Assembly: GCA_910588655.1 (NCBI GenBank)
Contig: CAJUPJ010000011.1
Location: forward strand, 1-64,000
Direction: 5' to 3'
Length of the DNA stretch: 64,000 nucleotides
From: an uncultured Lachnospiraceae bacterium
GTDB taxonomy: Bacteria; Bacillota; Clostridia; Lachnospirales; Lachnospiraceae
Both the position numbers and the translations under genes were made by a program. Numbering within the stretch: position 1 is the stretch's first letter; every line of letters starts with the position of its first letter. The notes under the pieces were generated by a model that saw nothing but the letters and a program-made list of their open reading frames with translations, was not told the origin of the DNA and ran no database searches. Positions 49,854-58,600 of this stretch are shown in pieces.

Positions 49854-50557
49854 GCTGCCATCTCCTTCCTGTTATCCATTACAACCTGCATAAACAGTTC
49901 TTCCAGGCTGTCCTCCTGGTTTATCCTGCCACTGTACCCAAGTACCCCTCCTGCAATAATCCCGATATGGTCTGCAACCTGTTCCACCTCGCTTAAAATA
50001 TGGCTTGAAAATATTACTGTAATCCCTTCACCAGGCAAAGACCTGGTCAGCTCCCTTAATTCCTGTATTCCCAGAGGGTCAAGCCCGTTCAATGGTTCAT
50101 CCAGGATAAGAAGCTCCGGCTTATCCATAAGTGCAAGTGCAATTCCAAGGCGCTGCTTCATGCCCATTGAAAAATTCCCAGCCTTCTTCCTGCCAGTGCC
50201 TGTAAGGTTTACAATCTCCAGGACTTCTTTAATACGTTTCTTAGGAAGCCCAAGAACCAGCCTTTTTACCTCAAGGTTTTCTTCTGCACTTAAATTCCCA
50301 TAAACAGGCGGCATCTCAATTAAAGCCCCTGTTTTAGTTAAATCACCCCTCTTCCATTTATGGCCGTTAAATTCAATTAAACCAGATGCCGGCTTAAGCA
50401 TGCCTGCCAGCATTTTTAATGTAGTTGATTTTCCTGCCCCATTTGGCCCTAACAGGCCATAAATTGAATTTCTTTCAATTTCAAGTGATAAATTGTTTAC
50501 AACCATCTGCCCTTTAAATTTTTTACAAATGGCATCTGTTTTTAAAATAATATCCAT
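49847..50557 (-). CDS. ABC transporter ATP-binding protein (lantibiotic immunity, MutF/CprA-like)
   Basis: 236 residues. Walker A GPNGAGKSTT, signature NFSMGMKQRLGIA, Walker B LLILDEPLNGLDP and the H loop in IFSSHILSEVE are intact. It is the first gene of a five-gene operon. No lanthipeptide precursor or modification gene is visible nearby, so it probably protects against foreign peptides or bacitracin-like drugs. Confidence 0.9.
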   Translation of the reverse strand: MDIILKTDAICKKFKGQMVVNNLSLEIERNSIYGLLGPNGAGKSTTLKMLAGMLKPASGLIEFNGHKWKRGDLTKTGALIEMPPVYGNLSAEENLEVKRLVLGLPKKRIKEVLEIVNLTGTGRKKAGNFSMGMKQRLGIALALMDKPELLILDEPLNGLDPLGIQELRELTRSLPGEGITVIFSSHILSEVEQVADHIGIIAGGVLGYSGRINQEDSLEELFMQVVMDNRKEMAAC

Positions 50558-50677
50558 GTTACCAATTCCTTTCTTTTAACTTATACAAAAGCCTGCTGCC
50601 GGCCTTTGTATAATTAGATGGTAACACCAGTTTATATAGATTTTATAAAGATTTATAAAAACAGGTAAATTTATAAT

Positions 50678-50792
50678 TATGCATAATTATGTATATTTAT
50701 TAGTTCATCTGTTATATTTATATGAATAATCCAGATATTTTTGTATAAATTAGAAAATCACTATTGCATAAATATAAATGTGGCTGTATAAT
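50678..50792 (+). promoter_or_regulatory. argG promoter with possible ARG boxes
   Basis: TTGCAT (50764-50769), 17 bases, TATAAT (50787-50792). TATGCATAATTATGTATA at 50678-50695 and TTGCATAAATATAAATG overlapping the -35 resemble the AT-rich ARG operator of ArgR/AhrC. The operator call is tentative. The gap 50558-50827 shows nothing else. Confidence 0.5.
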
Positions 50793-50827
50793 ATGCAGTA
50801 TACAAATTTATTTTAGGAGGAATTACA

Positions 50828-52054
50828 ATGAAAGAAAAAGTTATTCTCGCTTATTCCGGAGGACTGGATACAACTGCTATTATACCTTGGTTAAAAGAAA
50901 ACTATGATTATGAAGTTATCTGTGTATGTATTGATGTAGGACAGGAAAGTGAACTTGACGGCCTTGACGAAAGGGCTAAGGCATGTGGTGCTGCAAAGTT
51001 ATACATTGAAGATGTAACAGATGAATTCTGTGATGAATATATTGTACCTTGTGTCCAGGCAAATGCTATTTATGAAAATAAATACCTGCTTGGAACATCT
51101 ATGGCACGCCCGCTTATCGCTAAAAGGCTTGTTGAAATTGCACGTATTGAAGGCGCAACTGCCATCTGCCACGGTGCAACAGGCAAAGGCAATGACCAGG
51201 TACGTTTTGAACTTGGAATTAAAGCACTTGCACCTGACTTAAAGATTATTGCTGCATGGAGGGATGACAAATGGACTATGGATTCCCGTGAGTCAGAAAT
51301 TGAATACTGCAAGGCACATGGCATTAACCTTCCATTTTCTGCTGATAACAGCTACAGCCGTGACAGGAATTTATGGCATATAAGCCATGAAGGGCTTGAA
51401 CTTGAAGACCCTGCTAATGCACCTGATTACAACCACCTTCTTGTGCTTGGTACAACACCTGAAAATGCACCAGAAGAAGGCGAAACTGTTACCATGACAT
51501 TTGAACAGGGTGTCCCAAAAACACTTAATGGAAAAGAAATGAAAGTTTCTGATATTATACGTACATTAAACAGCCTTGGCGGCAAGCATGGCATTGGTAT
51601 TATTGATATTGTTGAAAACCGTGTAGTTGGCATGAAATCACGCGGCGTATATGAAACACCAGGTGGCACAATCCTTATGGAAGCACACCAGCAGCTTGAA
51701 GAATTAATACTTGACCGCGACACATATACAGCTAAAAAGGATATGGGCAATAAATTTGCGGATATAGTATATGAAGGAAAATGGTTTACCCCTTTACGTG
51801 AGGCAGTACAGGCATTTATTGAATCAACACAGAAATATGTTACAGGTGAAGTTAAATTTAAACTTTATAAAGGCAATATAATAAAAATGGGTACAACCTC
51901 CCCATATTCATTATATAGTGAGTCCATCGCTTCATTTACAACAGGCGGACTGTATAACCATAAAGATGCAGAAGGATTTATTAACCTGTTCGGGCTTTCA
52001 TCAAAAGTACGTGCAATGAAACATGGTTCTTTTACAGAATTAAAAGATAAATAA
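50828..52054 (+). CDS. argG: Argininosuccinate synthase
   Basis: 408 residues. Joins citrulline and aspartate with ATP in arginine synthesis. The PP-loop is LAYSGGLDTTAI at residues 8-19; CHGATGKGNDQVRFE binds aspartate and citrulline; SPYSLYSESIASF is near the end. It is a complete single gene without argH beside it. The ATG follows TTAGGAGGAATTACA. Confidence 0.97.
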   Translation: MKEKVILAYSGGLDTTAIIPWLKENYDYEVICVCIDVGQESELDGLDERAKACGAAKLYIEDVTDEFCDEYIVPCVQANAIYENKYLLGTSMARPLIAKRLVEIARIEGATAICHGATGKGNDQVRFELGIKALAPDLKIIAAWRDDKWTMDSRESEIEYCKAHGINLPFSADNSYSRDRNLWHISHEGLELEDPANAPDYNHLLVLGTTPENAPEEGETVTMTFEQGVPKTLNGKEMKVSDIIRTLNSLGGKHGIGIIDIVENRVVGMKSRGVYETPGGTILMEAHQQLEELILDRDTYTAKKDMGNKFADIVYEGKWFTPLREAVQAFIESTQKYVTGEVKFKLYKGNIIKMGTTSPYSLYSESIASFTTGGLYNHKDAEGFINLFGLSSKVRAMKHGSFTELKDK

Positions 52055-52092
52055 ACCACTTATATATTTTTATCATAAAATACTAATACTGT

Positions 52093-52135
52093 TTCCCGTA
52101 AGACATAATCCATATACGGACATGTTTTACGGGAA
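52093..52135 (+). terminator. Terminator of argG
   Basis: TTCCCGTAA and TTACGGGAA, with further ACAT/ATGT pairing, followed by TAATTTTTAT. Confidence 0.7.
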
Positions 52136-52195
52136 TAATTTTTATAAGCTTCTATATATGCATAACAGTTTAATTACCCCTTAACCATACGTTGT

Positions 52196-52224
52196 TTGCT
52201 TTAATATAAATTTATCTTTATAAT
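52196..52224 (+). promoter_or_regulatory. Promoter of the XRE regulator gene
   Basis: TTGCTT, a 17-base spacer and TATAAT, about 37 bases before the ATG. Confidence 0.6.
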
Positions 52225-52260
52225 TCTATAATAAAAGATGTTATGAAAGGAATTTAATTT

Positions 52261-53013
52261 ATGGATGGAAATTTAGGTGGTATTATCTGCCAGTACAGGC
52301 AGGCAAAAAATCTGACACAGGAAGAATTTGCATTAAGGCTGGGGGTAACTCCACAGGCAATAAGTAAATGGGAAAGAGGAAAGGGAATACCTGATATCTC
52401 ATTAATTGGCGGAATATGCCGTATTTTAGGAATTAGTGCTGATATATTGCTTGGAATTAAAAGCACTATCGTGGAAAATTCCAGTATTAATGCTGAAATT
52501 GTAATTAAAAACAATATGGCGGCAGAACCCCTTGTACTTGAATTTGGTGAAAATTTTATACAATGTATTATGAAAGGCCTGAATGAAGGATACCTGAAAG
52601 ATTTTATAAATGAACAACGCAAAGAGCTTGCAAGCCAGACAGGAATGTTAATGCCTATATTAAGGTTTAAGGATAATTTAATGCTTGAAAAAAATTCTTA
52701 CAGGCTTTTATCATATGATAAAGAGATTTTCACAGGACAAACAGATAATATTGATAATAATTCTTACAGGGAAATAATATTGCAGATAACTAAGGCATGT
52801 AAAGATAATTACTGCACAATTATTAATAAACATATTGTAAAATTAATGATTAATAATATAAAAGAAAAATTCCCAGGAATTGCAGACGGGCTTGTCCCTG
52901 AAAAGATTTCCTACCTGCAGGTTGAAAGAAAATTACAGGAAATTATTAAAAATGGCGGGACAATACGTGACTTAATCCATATACTTGAGGAAATGGAAGA
53001 AAATATAAACTAA
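52261..53013 (+). CDS. XRE-family regulator with long C-terminal domain
   Basis: 250 residues. Residues 5-62 are a Cro/CI helix-turn-helix (NLTQEEFALRLGVTPQAISKWERGKGIPD). The remaining 185 residues are helical and not recognised; KGLNEGYLKDFINEQRKELASQ lies in the middle and IRDLIHILEEMEENI at the end. No membrane segment. The ATG follows AAAGGAATTTAATTT. Its targets are unknown; the neighbouring UDP-sugar gene has its own promoter. Confidence 0.8.
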   Translation: MDGNLGGIICQYRQAKNLTQEEFALRLGVTPQAISKWERGKGIPDISLIGGICRILGISADILLGIKSTIVENSSINAEIVIKNNMAAEPLVLEFGENFIQCIMKGLNEGYLKDFINEQRKELASQTGMLMPILRFKDNLMLEKNSYRLLSYDKEIFTGQTDNIDNNSYREIILQITKACKDNYCTIINKHIVKLMINNIKEKFPGIADGLVPEKISYLQVERKLQEIIKNGGTIRDLIHILEEMEENIN

Positions 53014-53021
53014 ACTTTATC

Positions 53022-53050
53022 TTGCAGCCCATATCCTGATAATGTATAAT
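53022..53050 (+). promoter_or_regulatory. Promoter of the UDP-sugar pyrophosphorylase gene
   Basis: TTGCAG, 17 bases and TATAAT. The 100-base leader holds a CAAGAATGC/GCGTTCTTG hairpin near 53070-53092 and an AAAACT/AGTTTT hairpin near 53110-53130. Confidence 0.6.
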
Positions 53051-53152
53051 AAAGCCATATCAAAACCACAAGAATGCTGGAAGCGTTCTTGAAAAAATAC
53101 AGAAAGCATAAAACTAGACAGAGTTTTATTTAAGAAAGGTATGGTTATTAAT

Positions 53153-54379
53153 ATGAATTTCAATGAAGCTAAGGATAAACTCTCAAAGTATGGACAGGAG
53201 CATGTATTAAAATATTATAATGAATTAAGCCAGGAACAGCAGGAAATGCTTACCACCCAGATTGCTGGAACTGATTTTTCAGTTACTGCAAATGTTACTG
53301 GCGGCATTAAAGAAACCCCACGTGGCAAAATTACACCAATTAAAGCAATGACACTTCCTGAAATTGAAGCAAACAGGGAAGAATTTACTAAAACAGGAAT
53401 TGAAACAATACGTGCAGGAAAGGCTGGTGCTGTCCTTCTTGCAGGCGGCATGGGGACACGCCTTGGTTCTGCAAACCCCAAAGGAATGTATGATATCGGC
53501 ATTACAAAACCTGTGTACATCTTCCAGCGTATTATAAGAAACCTGCTTGATGTTGTTGATATGGCTGGTACATGGATACATCTCTTTATAATGACAAGTG
53601 ATAAAAACCATGATACTACTGTAGCATTTTTTAAAGAGAATAACTACTTCACATATAACCCTGGTTATATCCATTTCTTTAAACAGGATATGGCACCAGC
53701 CGCAACATACCAGGGCAAAGTATATATGGAAGATAAATACAAAATTGCAACCTCACCAAATGGCAATGGCGGATGGTATTCTTCAATGAAAAATGCTGGA
53801 ATTACGGATTTTATCCATAAAACAGGTATTGAATGGCTTAATGTTTTTGCTGTAGATAATGTATTGCAGCGTATTGCTGACCCATGTTTTATTGGTGCTG
53901 TAATACACAAAAACTGTTCTGCCGGTGCAAAGGTTGTACGTAAAGCAGACCCTGATGAAAAAGTTGGTGTGATGTGCCTGGAAGACGGACGCCCTTCTAT
54001 TGTTGAATACTATGAACAGACAGAACAGCTCCGCAATACAAAAGATGAAAATGGTGAGCCTGCTTATAATTTTGGTGTAATATTAAACTATCTTTTCAAA
54101 GAAAGTGACCTTGAAGAAATATGCAACAATGAACTTCCTCTGCATATTGTTGAAAAGAAAATCCCTTATATGGATGAAAATGGTGCTTTTATTAACCCAG
54201 AAGAGCCAAATGGCTATAAATTTGAAACCCTTATACTGGATATGATACACATGCTTGATACATGCCTTCCATTTGAAGTTGAAAGAAATAAGGAATTTGC
54301 GCCAATTAAAAACAAAACTGGCATAGACTCAATAGAAAGCGCAAGAAAGCTTCTTGAGGAAAATGGAATAACCCTGTAA
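53153..54379 (+). CDS. UDPGP-family UTP-sugar-1-phosphate uridylyltransferase
   Basis: 408 residues from the ATG at 53153; an in-frame ATG at 53141 lies too close to the AAAGG site. The uridylyltransferase signature is LLAGGMGTRLGSANPKGMYDI near residue 100. HFFKQDMAPA, SPNGNGGWYSSM and WLNVFAVDNVL are typical of the eukaryote-like UDPGP family (UDP-GlcNAc/UDP-Glc pyrophosphorylases). The exact sugar cannot be decided. It supplies nucleotide sugars for wall or capsule. Confidence 0.88.
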   Translation: MNFNEAKDKLSKYGQEHVLKYYNELSQEQQEMLTTQIAGTDFSVTANVTGGIKETPRGKITPIKAMTLPEIEANREEFTKTGIETIRAGKAGAVLLAGGMGTRLGSANPKGMYDIGITKPVYIFQRIIRNLLDVVDMAGTWIHLFIMTSDKNHDTTVAFFKENNYFTYNPGYIHFFKQDMAPAATYQGKVYMEDKYKIATSPNGNGGWYSSMKNAGITDFIHKTGIEWLNVFAVDNVLQRIADPCFIGAVIHKNCSAGAKVVRKADPDEKVGVMCLEDGRPSIVEYYEQTEQLRNTKDENGEPAYNFGVILNYLFKESDLEEICNNELPLHIVEKKIPYMDENGAFINPEEPNGYKFETLILDMIHMLDTCLPFEVERNKEFAPIKNKTGIDSIESARKLLEENGITL

Positions 54380-54390
54380 AAATTTTTAAC

Positions 54391-54430
54391 ATACCAGGAC
54401 ATGCCTGTAAACTAAAACATGCCCTGGTAT
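54391..54430. terminator. Bidirectional terminator
   Basis: ATACCAGGACATG and CATGCCCTGGTAT (one mismatch), followed by ATTTTATT. It lies between the convergent UDPGP and coaE genes. Confidence 0.75.
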
Positions 54431-54445
54431 ATTTTATTATGGATA

Positions 54446-55042
54446 TTATTCCCCTTCTAATTTACAAGGCAGCCCGGCTATTATATTTTCCAAATCTTTT
54501 ATACTGCCTGTATTATCAATAACCCTTCCTGCCCTTTCTATAAAAAAACTGTCCGGTTTTTGTTTTTTAATAATTGAACGTGATTTTTCTTCTGTATACC
54601 CCCTGTTTTTAGAAAGCCTTTTTATCCTGGCATCTTCCGGAACATATACATACCATGTTTCATCACAAAACCTGTCACACCCGGTTTCATACATAATAGC
54701 TGTTTCAAGTATTATATAACCATCCTGTCCTTTTCTCCCATTAATATAATTTTCAATATATAACATTACTTCAGGATGTATTATTGAATTTACAGCAGAA
54801 CGTGCCTTATCATCACTGAATATAATATCAGCAAGCTTCTTCCTGTCAATACTGCCATCCTGGCCTAAAATACCACTGCCATACATTTCTATAATTTTTT
54901 TAAACGCTGGTTTCCCTGGCTCTGTTACAATATGCCCCAGCTTATCAGCTATTAAAAGACCTGCATTGTACTTCTTGCTGGCAATTTCTGCCACAAGTGA
55001 CTTGCCACTTCCAACACCGCCTGTAATCCCTATAACATACAT
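54446..55042 (-). CDS. coaE: Dephospho-CoA kinase
   Basis: 198 residues from the ATG at 55042 behind AGGAAG. It does the last step of coenzyme A synthesis. P-loop GITGGVGSGKS at residues 4-14; ADKLGHIVTEPGKPAF, HPEVM and ETAIMYETG are the family's substrate and lid motifs. It is a single gene here, with the accessory surface-protein region starting behind it. Confidence 0.94.
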   Translation of the reverse strand: MYVIGITGGVGSGKSLVAEIASKKYNAGLLIADKLGHIVTEPGKPAFKKIIEMYGSGILGQDGSIDRKKLADIIFSDDKARSAVNSIIHPEVMLYIENYINGRKGQDGYIILETAIMYETGCDRFCDETWYVYVPEDARIKRLSKNRGYTEEKSRSIIKKQKPDSFFIERAGRVIDNTGSIKDLENIIAGLPCKLEGE

Positions 55043-55230
55043 AATCCACACTTCCTTCTAATTCTGCCCTGATATGCCCCCGGCGCAGGCATTCCTGAAT
55101 TTATTTTACAGCATGTTACTACTATACCATATATATCTTATAATTGTAAGCACCCCGCTAATAAATATATGTCCGTTTCATAAATTACTATATACAGGAT
55201 AATTTACAGTTATCTGGTGTTTGGGTAACT

Positions 55231-55286
55231 GACGGTTTCTGTGCCAGAGCCAGAATAATTTAACAGAACATGGAAACCTTGCGTCC
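55231..55286 (+). repeat. Dispersed repeat, short copy
   Basis: It starts with the same 27 bases as the element at 9609-9745 and ends with AACATGGAAACCTTGCGTCC, but lacks about 80 internal bases. It lies in the gap before the M60 peptidase gene, in the opposite orientation to the first copy. The remaining gap (55043-55230 and 55287-55335) shows no gene. Confidence 0.75.
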
Positions 55287-55335
55287 GTCTGCCTGCAGAA
55301 CAAAACAAGATACCAGGAAATTATTACAATAACTA

Positions 55336-55364
55336 TTGCAAATTTTATTAATATATACTATTAT
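55336..55364 (+). promoter_or_regulatory. Promoter of the M60 peptidase gene
   Basis: TTGCAA, 17 bases and TATTAT, with a leader of about 230 bases. The leader contains an AAGGCCCTT/AAGGGTCTT hairpin at 55420-55443 that could attenuate transcription. Confidence 0.55.
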
Positions 55365-55601
55365 ATTCGTATAAGCCCAGTGCTGTTTCCTTTAAATATT
55401 ATATACATCTTTTTTACGCAAGGCCCTTATTTTGAAGGGTCTTAATTGTTACTATAGTACCTCTTTAACTACACCAGCTATTGTAACAAAAACCAGAAAA
55501 TGCATATAAAAGCCCATATTGGAACAGCCTGGCTGGCAGGTATTCCAGCGTACCTGCATGGCACTTTGTTTCCACAGTATTTTATAGAAAGGAATATTAG
55601 T

Positions 55602-58600
55602 ATGAGAAAAAAAATAGCGGCACTGTTAACTGGCTGCCTGCTTCTGCAGTCATTAACAGGTTTTGTTGTACCATCCCATCTGGCATCTGCCCAATCTGCC
55701 AGAGCCGGGATACTTTCTGAAGTACAGCCTGCCAAATCTGCCAGTTCAGTAAAAAGAGTGGCAACTGTAAATACTGGAAACCTGGAAATAGAAGTACGCC
55801 CTTTCCTTGAATATACGGGTAAAGTAACTGTAGAATTTAAGGAGGAAACAAAAGAACTGGATTTCGCAAATAAATCCGCTTCACAGTCTGTACGTTTTGA
55901 AAATGTAACACCAGGTGAAGGAACTGTTACTGTAAAAGCTGACAAATTTGCTACATATACCCAGAATGTCACAGTTGAGGCAGGATGGTCACATAAACTG
56001 CTTTTATGTGCAACAAAGGTTGATACAGGCAAAGCTGATACAAATCCTGGCTGGCTGCAGGCAGGTGATGTCAATGGGGACGGAAAGGTAAGTGAAGCTG
56101 ATACCTCAAGCCTTTTAAACTTAATCTGGGAAAGTACATCAAATAAAGGTTTTGATTTAAATAACGATGGCAAGATAGATATTGCTGATTTACAGTTAAT
56201 TGTACAAAACCTTGATGAAGCACCACAACAGTCACTAGTTGAAAAGTTATGGATTTATAGTGATGTACTGCCAATAGATGGCACATCTGGTGATGTATCA
56301 GGCCTGGCTTCAGGTAAAGGCGCTAAATTAACAAGAACAGATAACAAAGATATTTCAGCATCTAACCCTGTAAACCTCCAGTTTAACCTTGCAGATGATA
56401 GCACAAATAATACACCTGGAATCGGAGGAATGAAAATTCTTTCACCTTTTACAAATGACAATGGTGAAACTGTAAGTGACATTGAAGCTGGTGAGGTTGA
56501 AGTTTACACAGACAATTCTGCTGAACCTCTTAAAATTTCTTTAGCAAACCAGACTAGCAGCAATTTAAAGAAAGCCAGTGCAAAGCTTCTTAAAGCTTCT
56601 GCAAGGGCAGCATCTGTTAAAACTGAGTCTGATGGTTCGCTTGTACTGGATTTCGGCGGACAGATTGCAGTAAAAAGAGTTATTATCAGAATTGATGGTG
56701 TAAGGAAAAGTAACAAAAAGCTTGCTGATATTGCCAAAGTAGAGTTTGTCAATGATATGGATAAAAGAATTCCAGAACCACAGCTTGACATACCATCTAT
56801 GGCAGAGCCAAAGCCTGGAAATGAACAGCTTGATATATCATGGACTCCACAGAACAATGTAACTGGCTATGAACTTTATGTAAAAGGCCCTGCTGGAAAG
56901 TCAGAAACAATTCTTGACAGCACTATTAAAGTTCCTGGCAATAAGTACACTTTAAGCTCTATTAATGACGAGAAGCTTGTTAACTTTGCAACTTATACGC
57001 TTAAAGTACGTTCTGTTAATGGTGACTGGAAGAGCCCATGGTCTGAAGAAGTAACAGGAGTGCCAGAACCACAGGCTAAACCAGACCCGCCTGATAATTT
57101 AAAATTAACTGGTGGCCGTGACTCTATTAACGCCACATGGAAAGATATGGACGATTCCAGTGGTTACATGGTTTACTACAAGAAATCAAGTGAACCTGAT
57201 GACAAGTTCAAGCCAGCAGTTGCAGGTTTTGTACCTGATGGTGACAAACGTGTTGATGGTATAATTGAAACTAACAGCTTTAAAATTGAAAACCTTGATG
57301 AAGATACAGAGTATACAGTTTATGTTACTGGCTGGAACCAGCTTGGATGGGGAAGCCCTTCTTTGAAATCACTTTGTAAAACAAAGAATTCCAACCCTCC
57401 ACAGCTTCCTAATTATAAACTGTTAAATACTTCTAAGGGTGAAGGCGTTGTATCAAACCATATAGTTTCAGCAACTTATGGCGGACATGGCGGTGCTAAG
57501 ATGGTTGACAGCCCTCTTGATACAGAAGCAAAGAGTGCTCTTGGAGTTGTAGATAATAACTATAATTCATACTGGGTTAAAAACGACTGGGATGACGGTG
57601 TAGCTTACCCAGCAAATGACAGGGGTATAAATATAACCCTTGATGCTAACTATAAAATGAATTTTATGACATTTGCTGCTTATGAAGAGGCTGCACCTCT
57701 TGAATATGCAAGAATTGATTACTGGAATTCACAGGAAGACAAACAGAATACAGTTGGTGCACGCCTTTTAAGGAAACTTGACATTAATGAACACCAGTTC
57801 TATATTGTTAAGTTTGATAATGCAATAACTGCTAATAAAATACGTTTATGTGTTGGCAGAGGTTACACAAGAGCTGAAATGAGAATTGGTGAAATCCGTT
57901 TCTACAATTATGATTCACTTGAAGATGACATTATGGGGCTTTATTCAGATGAAATGCACTCTACATTAAGAAGTGACGTAACAGCAAGCACAATTGATGC
58001 ATTAGAAAAACGTCTGGAAAAACCTGATAGTGAAAGTGGTGAGTTACATCCTCTTTATAATGAATTAAAACTTGAACTTGGAACTGCAATGGATATTTTA
58101 AACAATAAACCATCTCCTTCTTATGAAGTAATTAATACTATTACTGGAAAAAAAGACGGACATCTTGGCTTTGGCGGTTTAAATCCTTGGCAGCCACTTG
58201 GAAAGACTGTTTATGCTGGTGAAACCCTTATTGTTTATGTAGGGCATAATACAAAGAGGACTGGTGATTCAACAAACCTTAACTTAGTTATGACACAGTA
58301 CCATGCTGAATCAGCCAGCCTTGCAAAATCTTCTGCTGCACTCAAAATAGGCAGAAATGAAATCATAGTCCCTCAGATTGCAGATAAAGATTTTGAACGC
58401 GGCGGACAGCTTTATGTTGCATACAGCGGGAATAATGCTGCTGACAAGTATGCTGTACGTGTACTTGGAGGAAGTGATATTCCTGTTTTAAATGTATACA
58501 GAAAGACAGGCGCTGAAAGAACAGGTGCTATAAGGGCTTATGTTGACAGTTTGGAAAAACATACAGCTAATATTGAAGCAAAACATACAGAACTCCATAA

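Noticed and set aside
55478..56173. Minus-strand frame of 231 codons over the start of the M60 gene
   Set aside because: Antisense of the signal peptide and dockerin coding region.
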